Assembly: GCA_914767715.1 (NCBI GenBank)
Contig: OU612075.1
Coordinates: 1,366,001 to 1,430,000 of the forward strand
Origin: Membranipora membranacea
Taxonomy: Eukaryota; Bryozoa; Gymnolaemata; Cheilostomatida; Membraniporidae
Length of the DNA stretch: 64,000 bases
Reading direction: 5' to 3'
Below the pieces are notes generated by a model that was given only the letters and a program-made list of their open reading frames with translations, did not search any database and was not told the origin of the DNA. Numbering within the stretch: position 1 is the first letter of the stretch; each line of letters opens with the position of its first letter. Positions 21,340-34,449 of this stretch are shown here, piece by piece. Position numbers and translations under genes: made by a program.

Positions 21340-22380
21340 CTAAAATTAAAGAAATAATGTGGTAATTAATGATAACAGTTGTGTAATTCTCAATATTACT
21401 ATACTCTACTATATATTGACTAGACATAAAGGATGTGGTCTTCATGTAGGCATGAACAGGCTTAGAGGGACATCAGTATATAAATAAGTAACGATGTATG
21501 GGATCTACACAACGAGTTCCTAGAACAGTTGGCATATCTTAACATGTAACTGATTTATTGAGCTCGGTCAGGTTGCCAGGCAACTCATGAAGTTTATAAC
21601 TTGTGTAAATCAGCCTTCAATAATATGGAGTTGTTATCTCTCTGAACTTCTACTGCAGAGAGTAAATAACTCCCATTTGTAGTAATATTGTGTAATAAGA
21701 TTAATATTCTATTAACAACCAAATTGCACCACATGTATACTACAAAGTATAACCAGTTATGATAGATTACCTTGTGACTCTCTGCTGATATTCTTATAAG
21801 CTCTCACACAGCCAGCTGTGTCTGGTGATTTGGATTTCATGAACTCCACACAAACTTCATCATCATTATACTATTAGCTGTAATATAAAGTGAAACATAT
21901 AAGCTCTGACATCAGAATTAATGACCGGGTTTTCATAATTTTTATGTGTATTTGCATTTCATATTGTTTATGAGAACAACTTGCTGTGTGTTGTAGTTGA
22001 CAGATTTAATGGTGTATGAGACGAGCCAAATCAAGTCATCCCATTCACCAGTAAATCAGTCAATAAACAATTAAAAATATAAGTAAAAGCACATGCTGAC
22101 AGAAGAAAATCACACAACGGCGAATGCCAGAGAACTCCAGATAAACATACAGCAAAAAAACTGACAACTTATCCTGTCAAGTATGACATCATTACTTAGA
22201 AGGTGAGGAAGTGCACACTATCCACATAAAATATATACTATAAGGATATTGTGCAAATCCAGTGATCCAAAGCTACTGTATATACACTCCTAGGGTTCGG
22301 TCAGTGAGGTGGCTAGCCTCAATACTGTGGGATTATCATCACATAGGATATATCTAAGACCAAGTTATATCTAGTCGTCC

Positions 22381-22468
22381 TGTATTCAGCATTGCTCTCC
22401 TCCACTGATAAGCTTCAGAACTCCTGATTGCGGCTTATCAGTGGAGGGGAGCAACCCCAAATACGGGC
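22381..22468. repeat. Hairpin MITE of the GGAGTTGCTC family in unit 1
   Basis: TTGCTCTCCTCCACTGATAAG and CTTATCAGTGGAGGGGAGCAA are inverted copies. Equivalent hairpins sit at 33566-33660, 46191-46278, 51090-51178 and 57175-57265, so the insertion predates the segmental duplications. Confidence 0.85.
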
Positions 22469-24687
22469 CATCTGTTATCTTGGCTAACTTGAGCTTTAAC
22501 TACTGCTGCCACTCAGGGAAATACGTGCTTATCGCATTCTGCATAGCTCAAAACTAACAAAATGAGCAGTTTCACCCACTGGGCAAATAATTTGCACAAA
22601 CTGACTGTCAAAATCAGGATATACAATTAATGATCTAGCAGAAATAGTGAAATAATTACCGCCTTGCTAGTTGGGTTTGATGACAGCAACACCTAGTGCA
22701 TTGATTTCATACTCTGATTTTGACATCAGTTTGTGCAAATCATCAATTAGTTGTCTTGGACCTACACAGAGTCAACATAGCACACATTTCCCTGGATGGC
22801 AGCAGTATTTTAAGTATACTTGATCTAGGTATCACTTACTTGGTTCTTACATGTCATGACAATGACAGCGTTTCATTGTATGATTCAGAATATCTCTTTT
22901 TCATACAAACTACAGACAACTCCTGATCTGAGCATCTCAATCCATCTCTGGTCTGTGTGCTGACCACATCATTCATCAGCTAGAAGTTACAGAAAATGAG
23001 CAACAAATTAGAGTATAGCTCATGATAATTGGTCTTGTGTCATCTTTAGTCGAATCATCATGATAACATATCTCAAGTTTGCAAAAAAGGTGAATAATAT
23101 TTGTAACCTCTTGGAGAATAGGACTGGAGGCTTACCTGTCCAGCATAGACAATATGTACAGGTGAGCAGAGTGATAAAACATAACTGACTGACTTAATAC
23201 AGTATTTATGTTGTTATGTATGTATGTATATTGTATTGTTATCAATACTTGATAAAATTCATTGTTGTTTTGCTCTGTGATGCCAAAAGAATATAAAATA
23301 AATTATAAATAAAAAAATATAAAAAGTATCTATAAAACGTCTAACTTATAAGATGGAATTAAGCAGCCGAGCACACCCTGTTCTGAAACAGTTTTTACGA
23401 ATGTTTACTCGCTGCTTGGGAATACAGAATCTACCAGAGTGCAGTCTCACTAGCTCGATTGGTGCATTGAGGCTAGTAAAGGTACGCAGACATTTACTTA
23501 TAAAACGTTCCTGGTACTCTTTTTATCATGCGTTTTCAGGTCTGTTTACATTGATAAGCTTTAGGTTGCCTTAAGATATTACCGAATGGTGGCTAAGTGT
23601 CCTCATCATCTCACCAGTCTGAGTGTTGAGTCTGTAATGTAGCTGAGATAAAGGAAGGACTAGTAATATAAGTCACACACCTGTATAGAGATGGTGACTT
23701 GTCAGTAAAGTCTCTAGTATCAGAGTGTCTCTCTCAACTCTCTTGTATGTGAGGTAACTTCCTGTTAGTGTAGCCTGAGATCTATAATATGGTTGCATAG
23801 CCTGACATCGCATCTCCTTTCTTCAATATTTGAGCTCTGCTGCTGTCTTCTTAGCTCAAAGAAACTTCCAATATCGACCTACAATCAGTGTGTCAAAACA
23901 CTGGTGACCAACATGAGTAACATACAGTATGACTTAGCATCAAGCTTCCATACACTTAGCTTGGTAATAGAAATATGTCACCTTGATGCGCTGATCAGGT
24001 ACTTATTTCTATATTATCTACTCTCGGTCTATTAATCGGACAAAAGTATCGTGCAAATACAAATATGTCCATACATGTAGTACATGCTCTGGTGTGCTGA
24101 CCAGATAGTCCATTCTAAATTAGTGATGTAGCTGAATTTGAGATTAGCTAAATATATCTATCACCATAATTTCCTCAGGTGTTTGGTGAGTTTGTGCACT
24201 TTGCAAACCTACCTAACTTTACCTTCGGTAAGTGCCAATAAAGCCGTCTTATGAAATACAGCGACTCAATCGACATTGGAAAAATTACAGCTAACACCAG
24301 CTATGTCAGCCAGCTTTTACAGAGTAAAACAGTTGAGTAAATATTCAGCTAGTTATAAATTTCACTATTTCAATAATGTATGAAAAGGAAATTGTCTCCT
24401 CTTTTGAATACTTCAATCCTCTAGGGTATCACATGATAAGACAGTATAGGTACAACAGACCACTTATATCTATACACTACTTAATTATGATCAATTATCT
24501 GAATCTCCTTGACTTCTAAGAAACAGGCCTCAATCACACAGCGGGTATATATGATATACAACTAAAAAGATATCCTCACATATAAAACTCAGATATAACA
24601 TCAAATATTGAATCTCATTAAAGATATAAAGCCCAACCCACCTCCCTACCACTCTGTCATACCAAAACCTCACCTTTCACAGTCAGA

Positions 24688-24902
24688 GTCACTCAAAAAC
24701 CTGGGACTTTGGCAATGTAAGACTGCCCCTCTTGGGGGAGGGGGGGCATGGGCCCCTGGGACTTACATGTCTTTACTTTGCCAATGTCCACTATCAACCA
24801 TAGTTGATAGTGGACATTGGCAAAGTAGAGAATTGTAAGTCCCAGGGGCCAATGGGGGGGGGGGGGGGCTCAAACATAGCCAAAGCCCCAGGTTTTTGAG
24901 TA
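24688..24902. repeat. Compound palindromic element
   Basis: The outer arms are CTCAAAAACCTGGG and CCCAGGTTTTTGAG. An inner near-perfect hairpin pairs ACTTTGCCAATGTCCACTAT with its complement around 24783-24826. The related position in units 3 and 4 (about 48215 and 53110) lacks it, so it is a unit-1-specific insertion. Confidence 0.8.
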
Positions 24903-26400
24903 GTACACCTGTGGTTATTATGAAAACTCACTGAATTGATTAACCAGTTTCCCTGTTGCATACCTAATCTATATAGGATAATATATCATGTATAATTACC
25001 TAGACAATGGAAAAGGAAATCTGCCCGTAATAACAAGACAAAGTACAAAGTGGTAGCATTTAATTAATAGATAGAAAGTCTTGGTACTTAGTAGAGTAGT
25101 ATTACTAGAAGCAAAGGAGTCCTTGCTATAGTTAGTAGTTTATCGTGACCTACTAACTGCTAAGCTAGACTGGTTCAAGGGTCATAGTATATCTAATACC
25201 AAGGCGGAATACTCCTTGCTAATACCCGTGACAGGTTTCTCAAGGGTATAATAACCCTTGGGTTTCTTCTCTGATTTGTCCATGTTCAGTTTTTGAAAAT
25301 GATCTAAGTTGACTAACTGTCTACAGGAAACAATGTATATAATTAGTCAAAATATTGAATTTACAACAATGATTGGCTCATATTGAAAAGCATGACCAGC
25401 CTGTATCCATAATGATACGGCTGAGAGTATGTGCACACAACTCCCACTTCATATTTGACAACACTTGACACAAAAACATACAAGCAAGTAACTCCTTGAT
25501 GAAAGACATTTATGATATCTATTGAGGCCAGACAGTGTAAAGCGTAAACCAAAACCACTCATATGAAGCAGTAGTGATGTCTAAATGTATTTCCGCTGGG
25601 TTTTTAAACATTATCACCAAATTGCAAGTGAAAAACCATTTTCCACTTTTTCTTGCAGAGGCAGAAAATAAAGCAAAACTACTAGAAGACTTGAGACTAG
25701 TGTATTCTATTCAACTACTTTGCTAGGATGAAGTTAAAATTCGCCTGTCAACTCATGAATTCACTTATCTCAAAAACTGGAGTAAAAAAAGGTTAAACCG
25801 CTCCGTTCAATGAAAATCAAAGGTCTAGATGCTAACTTTCATAATCATTGGCAAAGAACAATATATGATTCAATGTCTCAATACATGTAATAATATTGAG
25901 AAAGCGAATGAAAATGACTTGAAAAGAATATCATAGGAAATGGGAAATAGGTAACAAAATACAGCATACAACACAGGGAGGCAAATGCAGCATATGATTA
26001 ATTATTTTACACACTATACAGATCAAAACCGCCATGTGTTGTACAATATGTTGAACTGTAGACCTATGAAAACTACAGTAAATCACACAGCAGTAGGATA
26101 ACATCATAGTATAACTGCTGCCTAAAGTATAACTTACACCAGCTGCCTCCACATATATAATAATATCATAGTAAATAATATATCATAGATAATTATAACA
26201 ATGTACAAATACAAACTGTCTTACAATCATGAAAGGTTGGCTACATCGTTAACAAAACAGCAGCATGAAGAGTAATAAAGTTATATACACTATACACACT
26301 ATACAAAACTCTCTTAGTTAGAAGCAGTAATATAATATGAGTGGAGGCTGGGATTACTCGAGACTCTCACATCAGGGAGCTTATAGATAAATAAATAAAT
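24903..26400. other. Spacer of the ~14.4-kb tandem repeat, no recognised gene
   Basis: Stretches around 25090-25150 and 25280-25400 (for example TATTACTAGAAGCAA and GATTGGCTCATATTGAAAAG) recur at 39540-39600 and 39615-39705. They mark the left part of the repeat that contains a caspase copy plus a receptor-like unit. No exon seen. Confidence 0.6.
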
Positions 26401-26418
26401 GTATCAGGTATGCCCTGT

Positions 26419-26606
26419 TCATGGGCTCGGAGCCGGGCCTGCTCTCGGTCTAGGAACAGGCCTTGTTCTCGGTCTAGGAATAGGCCTTGTTCTCGGTCTA
26501 GGAGTAGGTCTAGGTCTCACTATGGGTGCTGCTGTCCTGATTCTCCATCGTATGTAATTCCGTACTTGAGGCCGAGTGTTTCCGACCGCCTCGGTGGTTT
26601 TCAAAT
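26419..26606 (-). CDS. Terminal exon of caspase copy 2: Pro/Arg-rich tail
   Basis: It encodes NLKTTEAVGNTRPQVRN, then YIRWRIRT, then about six imperfect PRPRTRPI-like repeats, and ends GPAPSP before TGA. YIRW is shared with the tail of copy 3, so the exon is homologous although the repeats differ. The upstream donor is CCAA|GTAAAA instead of the CCAG|GTGAGT of the other copies and may splice poorly; read-through would end after three more residues. Confidence 0.65.
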
Positions 26607-29124
26607 CTATAATGAAACCAAACAGATTATTTTGGAAAAAAAAGATTTCAACAGTACTTTGGCATTTCAAAGTGCAAACAACCAGCTTCTGTAAAACAAA
26701 AATGGAGCGGCGTATTCTTCCCACTTTCATGATTTTATTTAAGCCAAAATTATAATTTGGACTTTGGAGAGTGATGTAAAAGTCAAGATCACATTGTGTT
26801 GAGCTATTTTCAATTTGTAATCTTTAATAATTTTTACTTGGTAACCATTCTATAGTTGTGGTAGTATTACCATCAGGATATCTGGGATTTGTCAGAGATT
26901 GTGGATGTTCTCCAGCTCTTCTCATATTAACTCCAGGTCTGAGGTATAACTTTCTTAGGTCTGTGAGAGTAGATATCATCTTCGGCATCTGAGCTACGTA
27001 AGCTGCATTCAGACCAGGATTAGCTGCAAGGTAAGCCTGTGTTTGCTCTACTCCATATCTACTGACAGCCTCTCTTACCTTTGTGTAGAAAATGAAAATT
27101 ATACCAAAGACATCAATATGGAGATGGGCGCATATGCTAAACAACTCAAATATAACCATATCAAGTAGAGATCAATTTTTAGTTATATGTGTGTTTATCA
27201 TGATTTGGAATTTGAGGCAATATATCACATTTCTGGTGTGGATAGTGTTCTTGTAGCTGAGGGTGGTAGTTGGCCCTGACAGAATTAAGTTTTTTGTATT
27301 GCGGTGTCAACCTGTCATTCTAGTTCACACATCCTAGTTCGAATTATGGCCATATGCGGTAATACTCACTAGCTCCCCCAAAGTTACGACATCAAACTGT
27401 CCTGCAAACTTGTAGAGCGTTACGACCAGGGCTCTGATGAATGCCGATCCTGTTACAGCTGATCTAGGAGACACAAGCGCTACAAAACAATTATTTATTA
27501 TGAAACTAATCTGAGTACAATGGGCATTAAACCTGATATTATGACATCACAAAGATTGGGAGAGGGAAGTTGTAGAACAGATGACTATGAATAGTCGATT
27601 AAGTAAATGATGTTGGAAGACTCAAATTTGGACTCATATACTCTCGAATACCTTATTCATTAGTCATTTTTGTTAACAGCCAATGTATGAGAGGAACTTC
27701 CAAATATAAAACTTACTGTCAAAACTTGATTGCATAATTATCAGATCAGCCACTGATATTGTTTCATTGATACTGTCTACTTCAGGTAACAGCTGTATGA
27801 CATCACTTCCTGTCTGATACAGATCTCCTTCTCTAGGTGCTGATGATGTAACTTCTAGATCAGATGGAGGGGGGAGAGGTTCAGGTGCAGCTGCACTCAG
27901 CTCTGAGATTGAGGGAACTGAGTCTGTAGTATCTAACAACATCTCTCTGCTACCTGTAAGGACAATCACCAGAAACTGATACCAGAACACCGTAGTATTC
28001 ACACATCATATAGATAGACACATACACAGAGTATACTGGTGTTTTTAGTGGAAGTTGTATTGACCTACTAAATATGTATCAAATCAAATCTCATTGATTT
28101 GTACGGAGTTGCTTACACTCGACTGCACAGTTGTCAGACCTGGGAGAGCAACTCCAAATTAGAACTACGAGTTCAGACTTGATCGATATAGCAACATGGC
28201 AGAGTAGCATTGAGTAAATTTTACATATTTAATTGATCAATTTGCCTGTGTTTGGAGTTGCCCCTCCTCTACAGCTGCGTGACATGTAGAGAGGGGCACA
28301 GGCAAATGTATCAAACTTGATCTATACATTATTACCATCAACAATCACACTTACAACATGTTTAATATATATATATCCAATACCCTCAATGACCCATGTG
28401 TTGATGTTTGACAGCTTTCAAAATTGTGGAATATTTCAGATGCTGCTCATTACTTAACACGGAATAAACTTTACCTGGAGATCGTGGCCGGCTGCTCAAA
28501 CTAAAAGATAGGTTAATATTTCACTTACTTCCAGCACAAGCTTGTATTACGAGGAGTTTTGGTTTGCCCAGCATGGCTGGGAAATTTCTTGCAGAGACCA
28601 TCTTGCTGATGTCTGACAGCTTGACCAGTTTACCGTCCACACCTGCCACACAGCCTTCAGTGCCATGACTTGTAATCATCAGTACAAACACTCCGAGGTT
28701 CTTATAGACAGATTCTCCTGTTTCATCTACCAGTAGTGTCTCTCTGTGAATTGCCTCCACCATTTCCTGAAATATAAATCAAGTTGTGACATCAATAAGC
28801 TACACCTGCAAGGTTAACAACATTATCACAAAAAATGTGTGTACGTGACAAGAAAGAGTATTTTTAGTTACGGATAATGATTGCGTCTATAAGTAAGGTA
28901 AAGAAATAGATAAGTGAATGCAACTATATTTTACACTCATGTTAGATTGACACGATCAATACCTTTGCTGTGTAGTTCTGATGACCACCTACAACAACAA
29001 ACCCAAGCTTCACCAAAAGATCTCTCATATTTCTGTAGTCATGTTCTGAGCCTTTCCTGTATGAGCCGTTGGGCAGTTTGTACTCATTAGATATTAGGAG
29101 TGCTCTCCCTCGTGTCTCAGTCAT
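26419..29124 (-). CDS. Stand-alone caspase, paralogue copy 2 (six exons, 391 aa)
   Basis: Exons 29124-28963 (its exon opens at 29130), 28766-28529, 27953-27717, 27479-27370, 27078-26838, 26606-26419. All phases match the fusion gene and close at TGA 26421-26419. It has TETRGRALLISN, RKGSEHD, the catalytic His in ITSHGTEGC, the catalytic Cys in LVIQACAGS, VSPR for the second S1 arginine, and the p10 end QMPKMISTLTDLRKLYLRPG. No prodomain, LRR, Roc or COR exon is found upstream: homology to the fusion gene stops within the intron, near about 29350, and a TA-rich minisatellite follows. It is either a prodomain-less caspase starting at this Met, the 3' half of a gene whose upstream exons are in the receptor-like unit, or a 5'-truncated duplicate that is not expressed. 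Confidence 0.75.
28105..28308. repeat. Two GGAGTTGCTC-family hairpins between p20 and linker exons of caspase copy 2
   Basis: 28105-28156 (GGAGTTGCTT...GAGCAACTCC) and 28241-28308 (TTTGCCTGTG...CACAGGCAAA, with CCCCTCCTCTAC facing GTAGAGAGGGG) are inverted repeats. The second is cut by the deletion that removed the p20 exons in copy 3. Confidence 0.8.
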
Positions 29125-29387
29125 TGTATACTGGAAATAAAAGGCAAATATATAAGTACCAACACAATCTGTGTTTTGTTCCTACTCGACTTAATAAATA
29201 ATTGAGGCTGTGATAAATCAGCTGACATGACAAAGCTTATCTTTCTTGTAAAATGATATAAAAGAATTTCTGAATATTGTGTAATTGATAGGGAGGGAGA
29301 ACGTACGCATGTAATTTTAAGCACATGAGATTCACAGCATCTTGCAAAAGATATAATTATCACATTAAATAACACAATAAAAAGACA

Positions 29388-29685
29388 TATATATTGGATA
29401 TATATATATATTATGCTATATTGGATATACATATTATGTTATATTGGATATATATTATGTTATGTTGGATATATATATTATGTTATACTGGATATATATT
29501 ATGTTATACTTGATATGTATATATTATGTTATACTGGATATATATATATATATATTATGTTATACTGGATATATATATATATATTATGTTATAATGGATA
29601 TGTATATAATGTTATATTGGATATATATTATGTTATACTGGATATATATATAATGTTATATTGGATATACATATTATGTTATGCC
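29388..29685. repeat. TA-rich minisatellite between caspase copy 2 and receptor-like unit 2
   Basis: Around a dozen units of TTATGTTATAYTGGATATATA, 20-30 bases each, with variable TA runs. It sits exactly where similarity to the fusion gene intron ends. Confidence 0.95.
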
Positions 29686-32600
29686 TATTGATGTTTAACC
29701 AATCTGCTGCCTGTTTCTTCGTACTTTGCGGCAGTTTAGACTGAATACTGGACAAATAATTATAAGAGGATTTAGTATCAGATGTACTAATAGAGTTATA
29801 TCAATGAGGCAGCGAACCCAGCATATCACTATGTTAATATGTGTTCACATTTAGAGTCAGACTCTGATCTTAACTAACACGAGTTCACATTGCTTGAACT
29901 TAAGTTGATAGTAGTAGTTTAGAGTCAGACTCCGTTGACATGGTGATATTCATACCACATCTGTCTTTAAACTCTGACTGCAACAGCAGAGCTGCATATA
30001 GTAAACTGATAGAAGACGTTCTCAAAGTCAGTCCGCGACTACGTCACTATATACTTGTATCAATAAGGGAGTATGTCTCAGATCTCATTGCGTAGATAGA
30101 CCTAGTAAAGTTAACAAAGATATATAACTCTTGTGATTGGTTCCAGGTAAATCTTACCCTTATCACGGCAGCCAATTTTTGGACCACAGTTATAAGGGGA
30201 AGTTCATCTTTTCATCAATTTTAAACTCCAGGCAGTTCACATATTTGCTCAGTCTATTTCCAGTAAGTTTTTGTCAAGACAGTCTCAAGGCAAATATGAC
30301 ATCATGCTGCAACATTGAGGGAAGAGTAATTAGGTGATACATCTCAGCCACGTGTCACAAACTGAAATCAAAACTCAAAATTTATTTTTGATGTTCAATT
30401 CATTTTTATTCTCAATGGGTGACCGCAGAAACCGAGACTAAGTGGTCTGCAATTCTGCCATTTTTTTATTCAATTTTCTAACAAAGGAATTCGCCGAGTA
30501 ATATAGGAGCTCTTGCTGAGATGCAGGAAAAACACCTAATTTTTCACCCAAATGCTCAACTCGAGCTAAAATACTACATGCATTTGAATACGACAGACCT
30601 GTGACTGTGTTATGTTATGACGTAATGACAGGACTACATACCTGGAGGTGTAGTGATATTTGTTCCGGTGACTTCTCTGTATTGTACTGTATACATACTG
30701 AAAGGAGTAAGCGGACACTGGAGCCGGTCTCCTGATTCCTAAAAAACTTCTCCAGTAAGCTTATAAGTCACTATCTACAGAATAAAGACCATATAAGTTA
30801 TCATAACTTTTACTAGCGCAAAGCTCAATAAGAGTTATGGTAGTTGTCACCCCTGTGAATTGGCCAGTATGCGTTGTGCTAAAGCCTGATATAACATGGA
30901 GCTACAGTGAGTATTAAAATATATTACTTTACAGCCTAGATCTAATCATTTTTGGACCACAGTTACAAGGGTAGATAAATATTCGTATGTTTTTCATGAA
31001 TTCTAAACTAAACTTTAGGCAGTTCATATATTCACTCCGTCTATTTCGAGTCTCAAGGCATATATGATTTCATGCTGCGACATCGAGGACGGTTGTTTTA
31101 ATGGTAGAAAATCACCTCATTTTACCATTTCTTTTACTGTCAGACCAGACCATGGGCTTGGTAATCAGGCAGGATATCTCAGCCATGTGTCAGATTGAAA
31201 TAAGGAACTATGTTATGATGTCATGTTTAAAGCATTTGTATACAGTGAGTGACCACAAAAACCGAGGTTTTATGGTCTGCAATTTGGCCAATTTTTATAC
31301 AATTCTCAAACTAAAATAATTGCCAAGTCATATAGGACCTCTTTATGAGATGCAGGAAAAACGCCTAATTTTTCACCCAAATGCTCAACTCGAGTTAAAT
31401 TGAATACGACAGACCTGTGACTGTGTTATGTTATGACGTAATGACAGGACTACATACCAGGAGGTGTAGTGATATTTCTTCCAGTGACTTCTCTGTATTG
31501 TACTGTATACATACTGACAGGAGTAAGCGGACACTGGAGCAGCTTCCCTGGTTTCTAACAGACTTCTCCAGTCAGCTTATATGTCACTACCTACAGGAAA
31601 TAAAACATATATATTATCATACCTTTCTACTACCCCTAAGTTAAATAAGAGTTATAGCAGTCGTCTCCCCTGTGAATTGGCCAGTATGCGTTGTGCTAAA
31701 ACCTGATATAACATGGAGCTACAGTGAGTATTAAAATATACTACTTTACAGCCTAGATCTAATTATTCACCTTCCACCAGCTGTATCAGTAGTTTATCAT
31801 ACGATACACATGAAACAAAGACAGACTTTGTCGGTGCTGAGTCTGGGTAATTCTGAGAGGTCAAGAGGTGATCCTACCAGGCTCTTTGATGTCCTTTCTT
31901 ATGAAGACAACTATTTACGTTTGAGAGGCACAGAGTCAAGAGTGACTCAGTAGAATAACCTAAGAGGGATTATACCTCACACTTACTGGTGAAGAACTCT
32001 GATATCAGGTGATCCAGCAGAGGCTAATATACATTCTCTCTGTGATATCCTTTCATCAGAATATCTTCTCTGTGTGTTGAGTCGACACAAATCCTAAGTA
32101 TAACTTGGCTCTCAATGTAGAATTATCACCATTTTATAAAATTCTCTGGTGGACTCCATCTGCAAATGCCAATGTCAATGATCAACGTGGAAAAAAACAA
32201 CCATTCAACTGTATCCCAAAGACTTGCTTTCAGCTTTTGTTCTTTCCCATCATCAGAAAATATCCACATTAACAATATCTATTGCGATTTTACATTAGGC
32301 AATTGTTTAAATAATTTATGTTTCAAAGTCACATAGCTTATATTGACAAGCCTTGTTTGTGGTAGAGGGAAGGGGTCTCATCTCTCACAAGGCTTGTCAG
32401 TATATGTTGATAGCTGATATGTGAAAAGTGCTTACAAACCTTTCTGTTGGCCTTAGTGAAGACCACAGCAGTCCTGGTACCATATTAACGATTTCTGTGT
32501 GATGTCCATATATGACAGCTTCATCACTCAAGGTCATATATCTACAGCAAACTATACAGGCATCTGAAATTAAAGAAATAATGTGGTAATTAATGATAAT

Positions 32601-33565
32601 AGTTGTGTAATTCTCAATATTACTATACTGTACTAAATATTGACTAGACATTAAGGATGTGGTCTTCATGTAGGTATGAACAGGCTTAGAGGGACATCAG
32701 TATATAAATAAGTAACAATGTATGGGATCTACACAACGAGTTCATAGAGCAATTGGCATATCTTAACATGTAACTGATTAATTGAGCTTGGTCAGGTTGC
32801 CAGACAACTCATGAAGTTTATAAATTGTGTAAATCAGCCTTCAATAATATGGAGTTGTTCTCTCCCTCTCTCTGAACTTCTACTTCAGAGAGTAAATAAC
32901 TCCCATTTGTAGTAATATTGTCTAATAAGATTTAATATTGTATTAACAACCAAACTGCACCACATTTATACTACTAAGTATAACCAGTTATGATAGATTA
33001 CCTTGTGACTCTGCTCATATTCTAATAAGCTCTGACACAGCTGTATCTGGTGATCTGGATTTCATAAACTCCACACAAACTTCATCATCAATCTATTAGC
33101 TGTAATATAAAGTGAAACATAAAAGCTCTGACATCAGAATTTCTGACTGGGTTTGCATATTTTTATGTTTCTGTGAACAATTTTCTGTGTGTTGTAGTTG
33201 ACGGATTTGATGATGTATGCAACGAGCCAAATCGAGTCTCATACATCATTAAATCAGTCAATTAACCATTAAAAAAATAAAAGTAAAGGCATGTGATCAC
33301 ACAACGTAGAATGTCAGAGAACTCCAGATTAACACCCAGCCAAAAAACTGACAACTTATCCTGTCAAGTATGATAGCATTACTAAGAAGGTGAGGAAGCT
33401 CTCACTATCTACATAACACATAGACTACAAGGATATTGTGCAAACCCAGTGATCCAAAGCTACTGTATATACACTCCTAGGGTTCAGTCAGTGAGGTAGC
33501 TATCCTCAATACTGTAAGTTTCTCATCACATAGGATATATCTAAGATCATGTCTGATCTAATTGT

Positions 33566-33660
33566 CCTATATTCAGCATTACTCCTCTCTACTGATATTA
33601 AACTTCAGGACTCCTGACTGCGGCTTATCAGTAGAGGGGGAGCAATTCCAAATACAGGCC
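33566..33660. repeat. Hairpin MITE of the GGAGTTGCTC family in unit 2
   Basis: Equivalent to the unit 1 hairpin; the left arm has CTCCTCTCTACTGAT and the right arm ATCAGTAGAGGGGGAG. Confidence 0.8.
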
Positions 33661-33772
33661 ATCTGTTATCTTGGCTAACTTGCGCTTAAACTATTGCTGC
33701 CACTCAGGGAAATGTGTGCCTATTGTAAAGCTCAAAAATATCAAAAAGAGGCTACCATCTCATCATTGTCAC

Positions 33773-34449
33773 TGTAACAGTCAGCAAATAGCATACCATG
33801 ACTGATAACTATGACTTATCACATAAACAAATCCTAAAGCTATCTCATGCAAAACTTCCTATTATAGCATAGTGAAAGCTTTCTTCATTGTTCAATTGTA
33901 CACTGCCTACATATACCATAATGATTTCACTCTTTGCCATGAGCTCCTCTGGCGCAGATCATCATCTAGCTATTAGCTCATGGCAGATTGTCACATACAA
34001 AACATTTAACCTTTACTTTAACTCAGCTGACATAATGTACTGTGTGCTAATAAGGCTAATAAGGTAAATAATCCTTCCAACATACTTGATTTTATACGTC
34101 CTACAATTTGATGTATTGAAACATTCTCTATTTTGTATGTTATTGCAAAGCTATTTCTCTGCTTTATGATGTGCCTTTTACCACATAGATTTCACTGTAC
34201 GTCAACTTACTTATCTTTCAACTGTTCTTTACAGTTATTACGAATCAACATGATCCTGTAAAACTACACCTATAATACACCACGCACTGTAAACGTTACA
34301 TTATGGTATATGTAGGCAGTGTACAATTGAACAATGAAGAAAGCTTTCACTATGCTATAATAGGAAGTTTTGCATGAGATAGCTTTAGGATTTGTTTATG
34401 TGATAAGTCATAGTTATCAGTCATGGTATGCTATTTGCTGACTGTTACA
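33773..34449. mobile_element. 677-bp inverted-repeat transposon with empty sister site
   Basis: About 155-bp arms (from TGTAACAGTCAGCAAATAGC inward, and its complement at the right end) surround an AT-rich core without coding capacity. GTCAC flanks both sides (33768-33772 and 34450-34454). The nearly identical sister segment has a single GTCAC at 57377-57381 and no insertion. It is a non-autonomous element that moved after, or was lost since, the 9-kb duplication. Confidence 0.9.

Larger units (their letters stand above)
19283..24660 (-). repeat. Segmental duplication, receptor-like unit 1
   Basis: It is closely similar to 43100-48230 and, in part, to 29690-30640 and 50460-53150. On the minus strand it holds small exon-like blocks with splice sites: 19505-19398 (start SRTDFEDVFYQ, phase 0-0), 20200-20111 (phase 1-1), 21339-21212 (contains TCIVHCRYMTLSDEAV), about 21875-21772 (contains CVEFMKSKSPDTAGC), and a conserved frame near 22905-22864 ending SESYNETLSLS and a stop. 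Cysteines and phase-1 exon borders suggest an extracellular modular protein. I cannot name the family, and several copies contain stops, so some units are pseudogenes. Confidence 0.6.

Noticed and set aside
26410-26694. Plus-strand Arg/Ser/Cys-rich frame
   Set aside because: Shadow of the Pro/Arg tail exon of caspase copy 2 on the minus strand.
29413-29691. Plus-strand frame rich in Tyr/Ile/Leu
   Set aside because: It is the translation of the TA-rich minisatellite; the same applies to 42914-43102.
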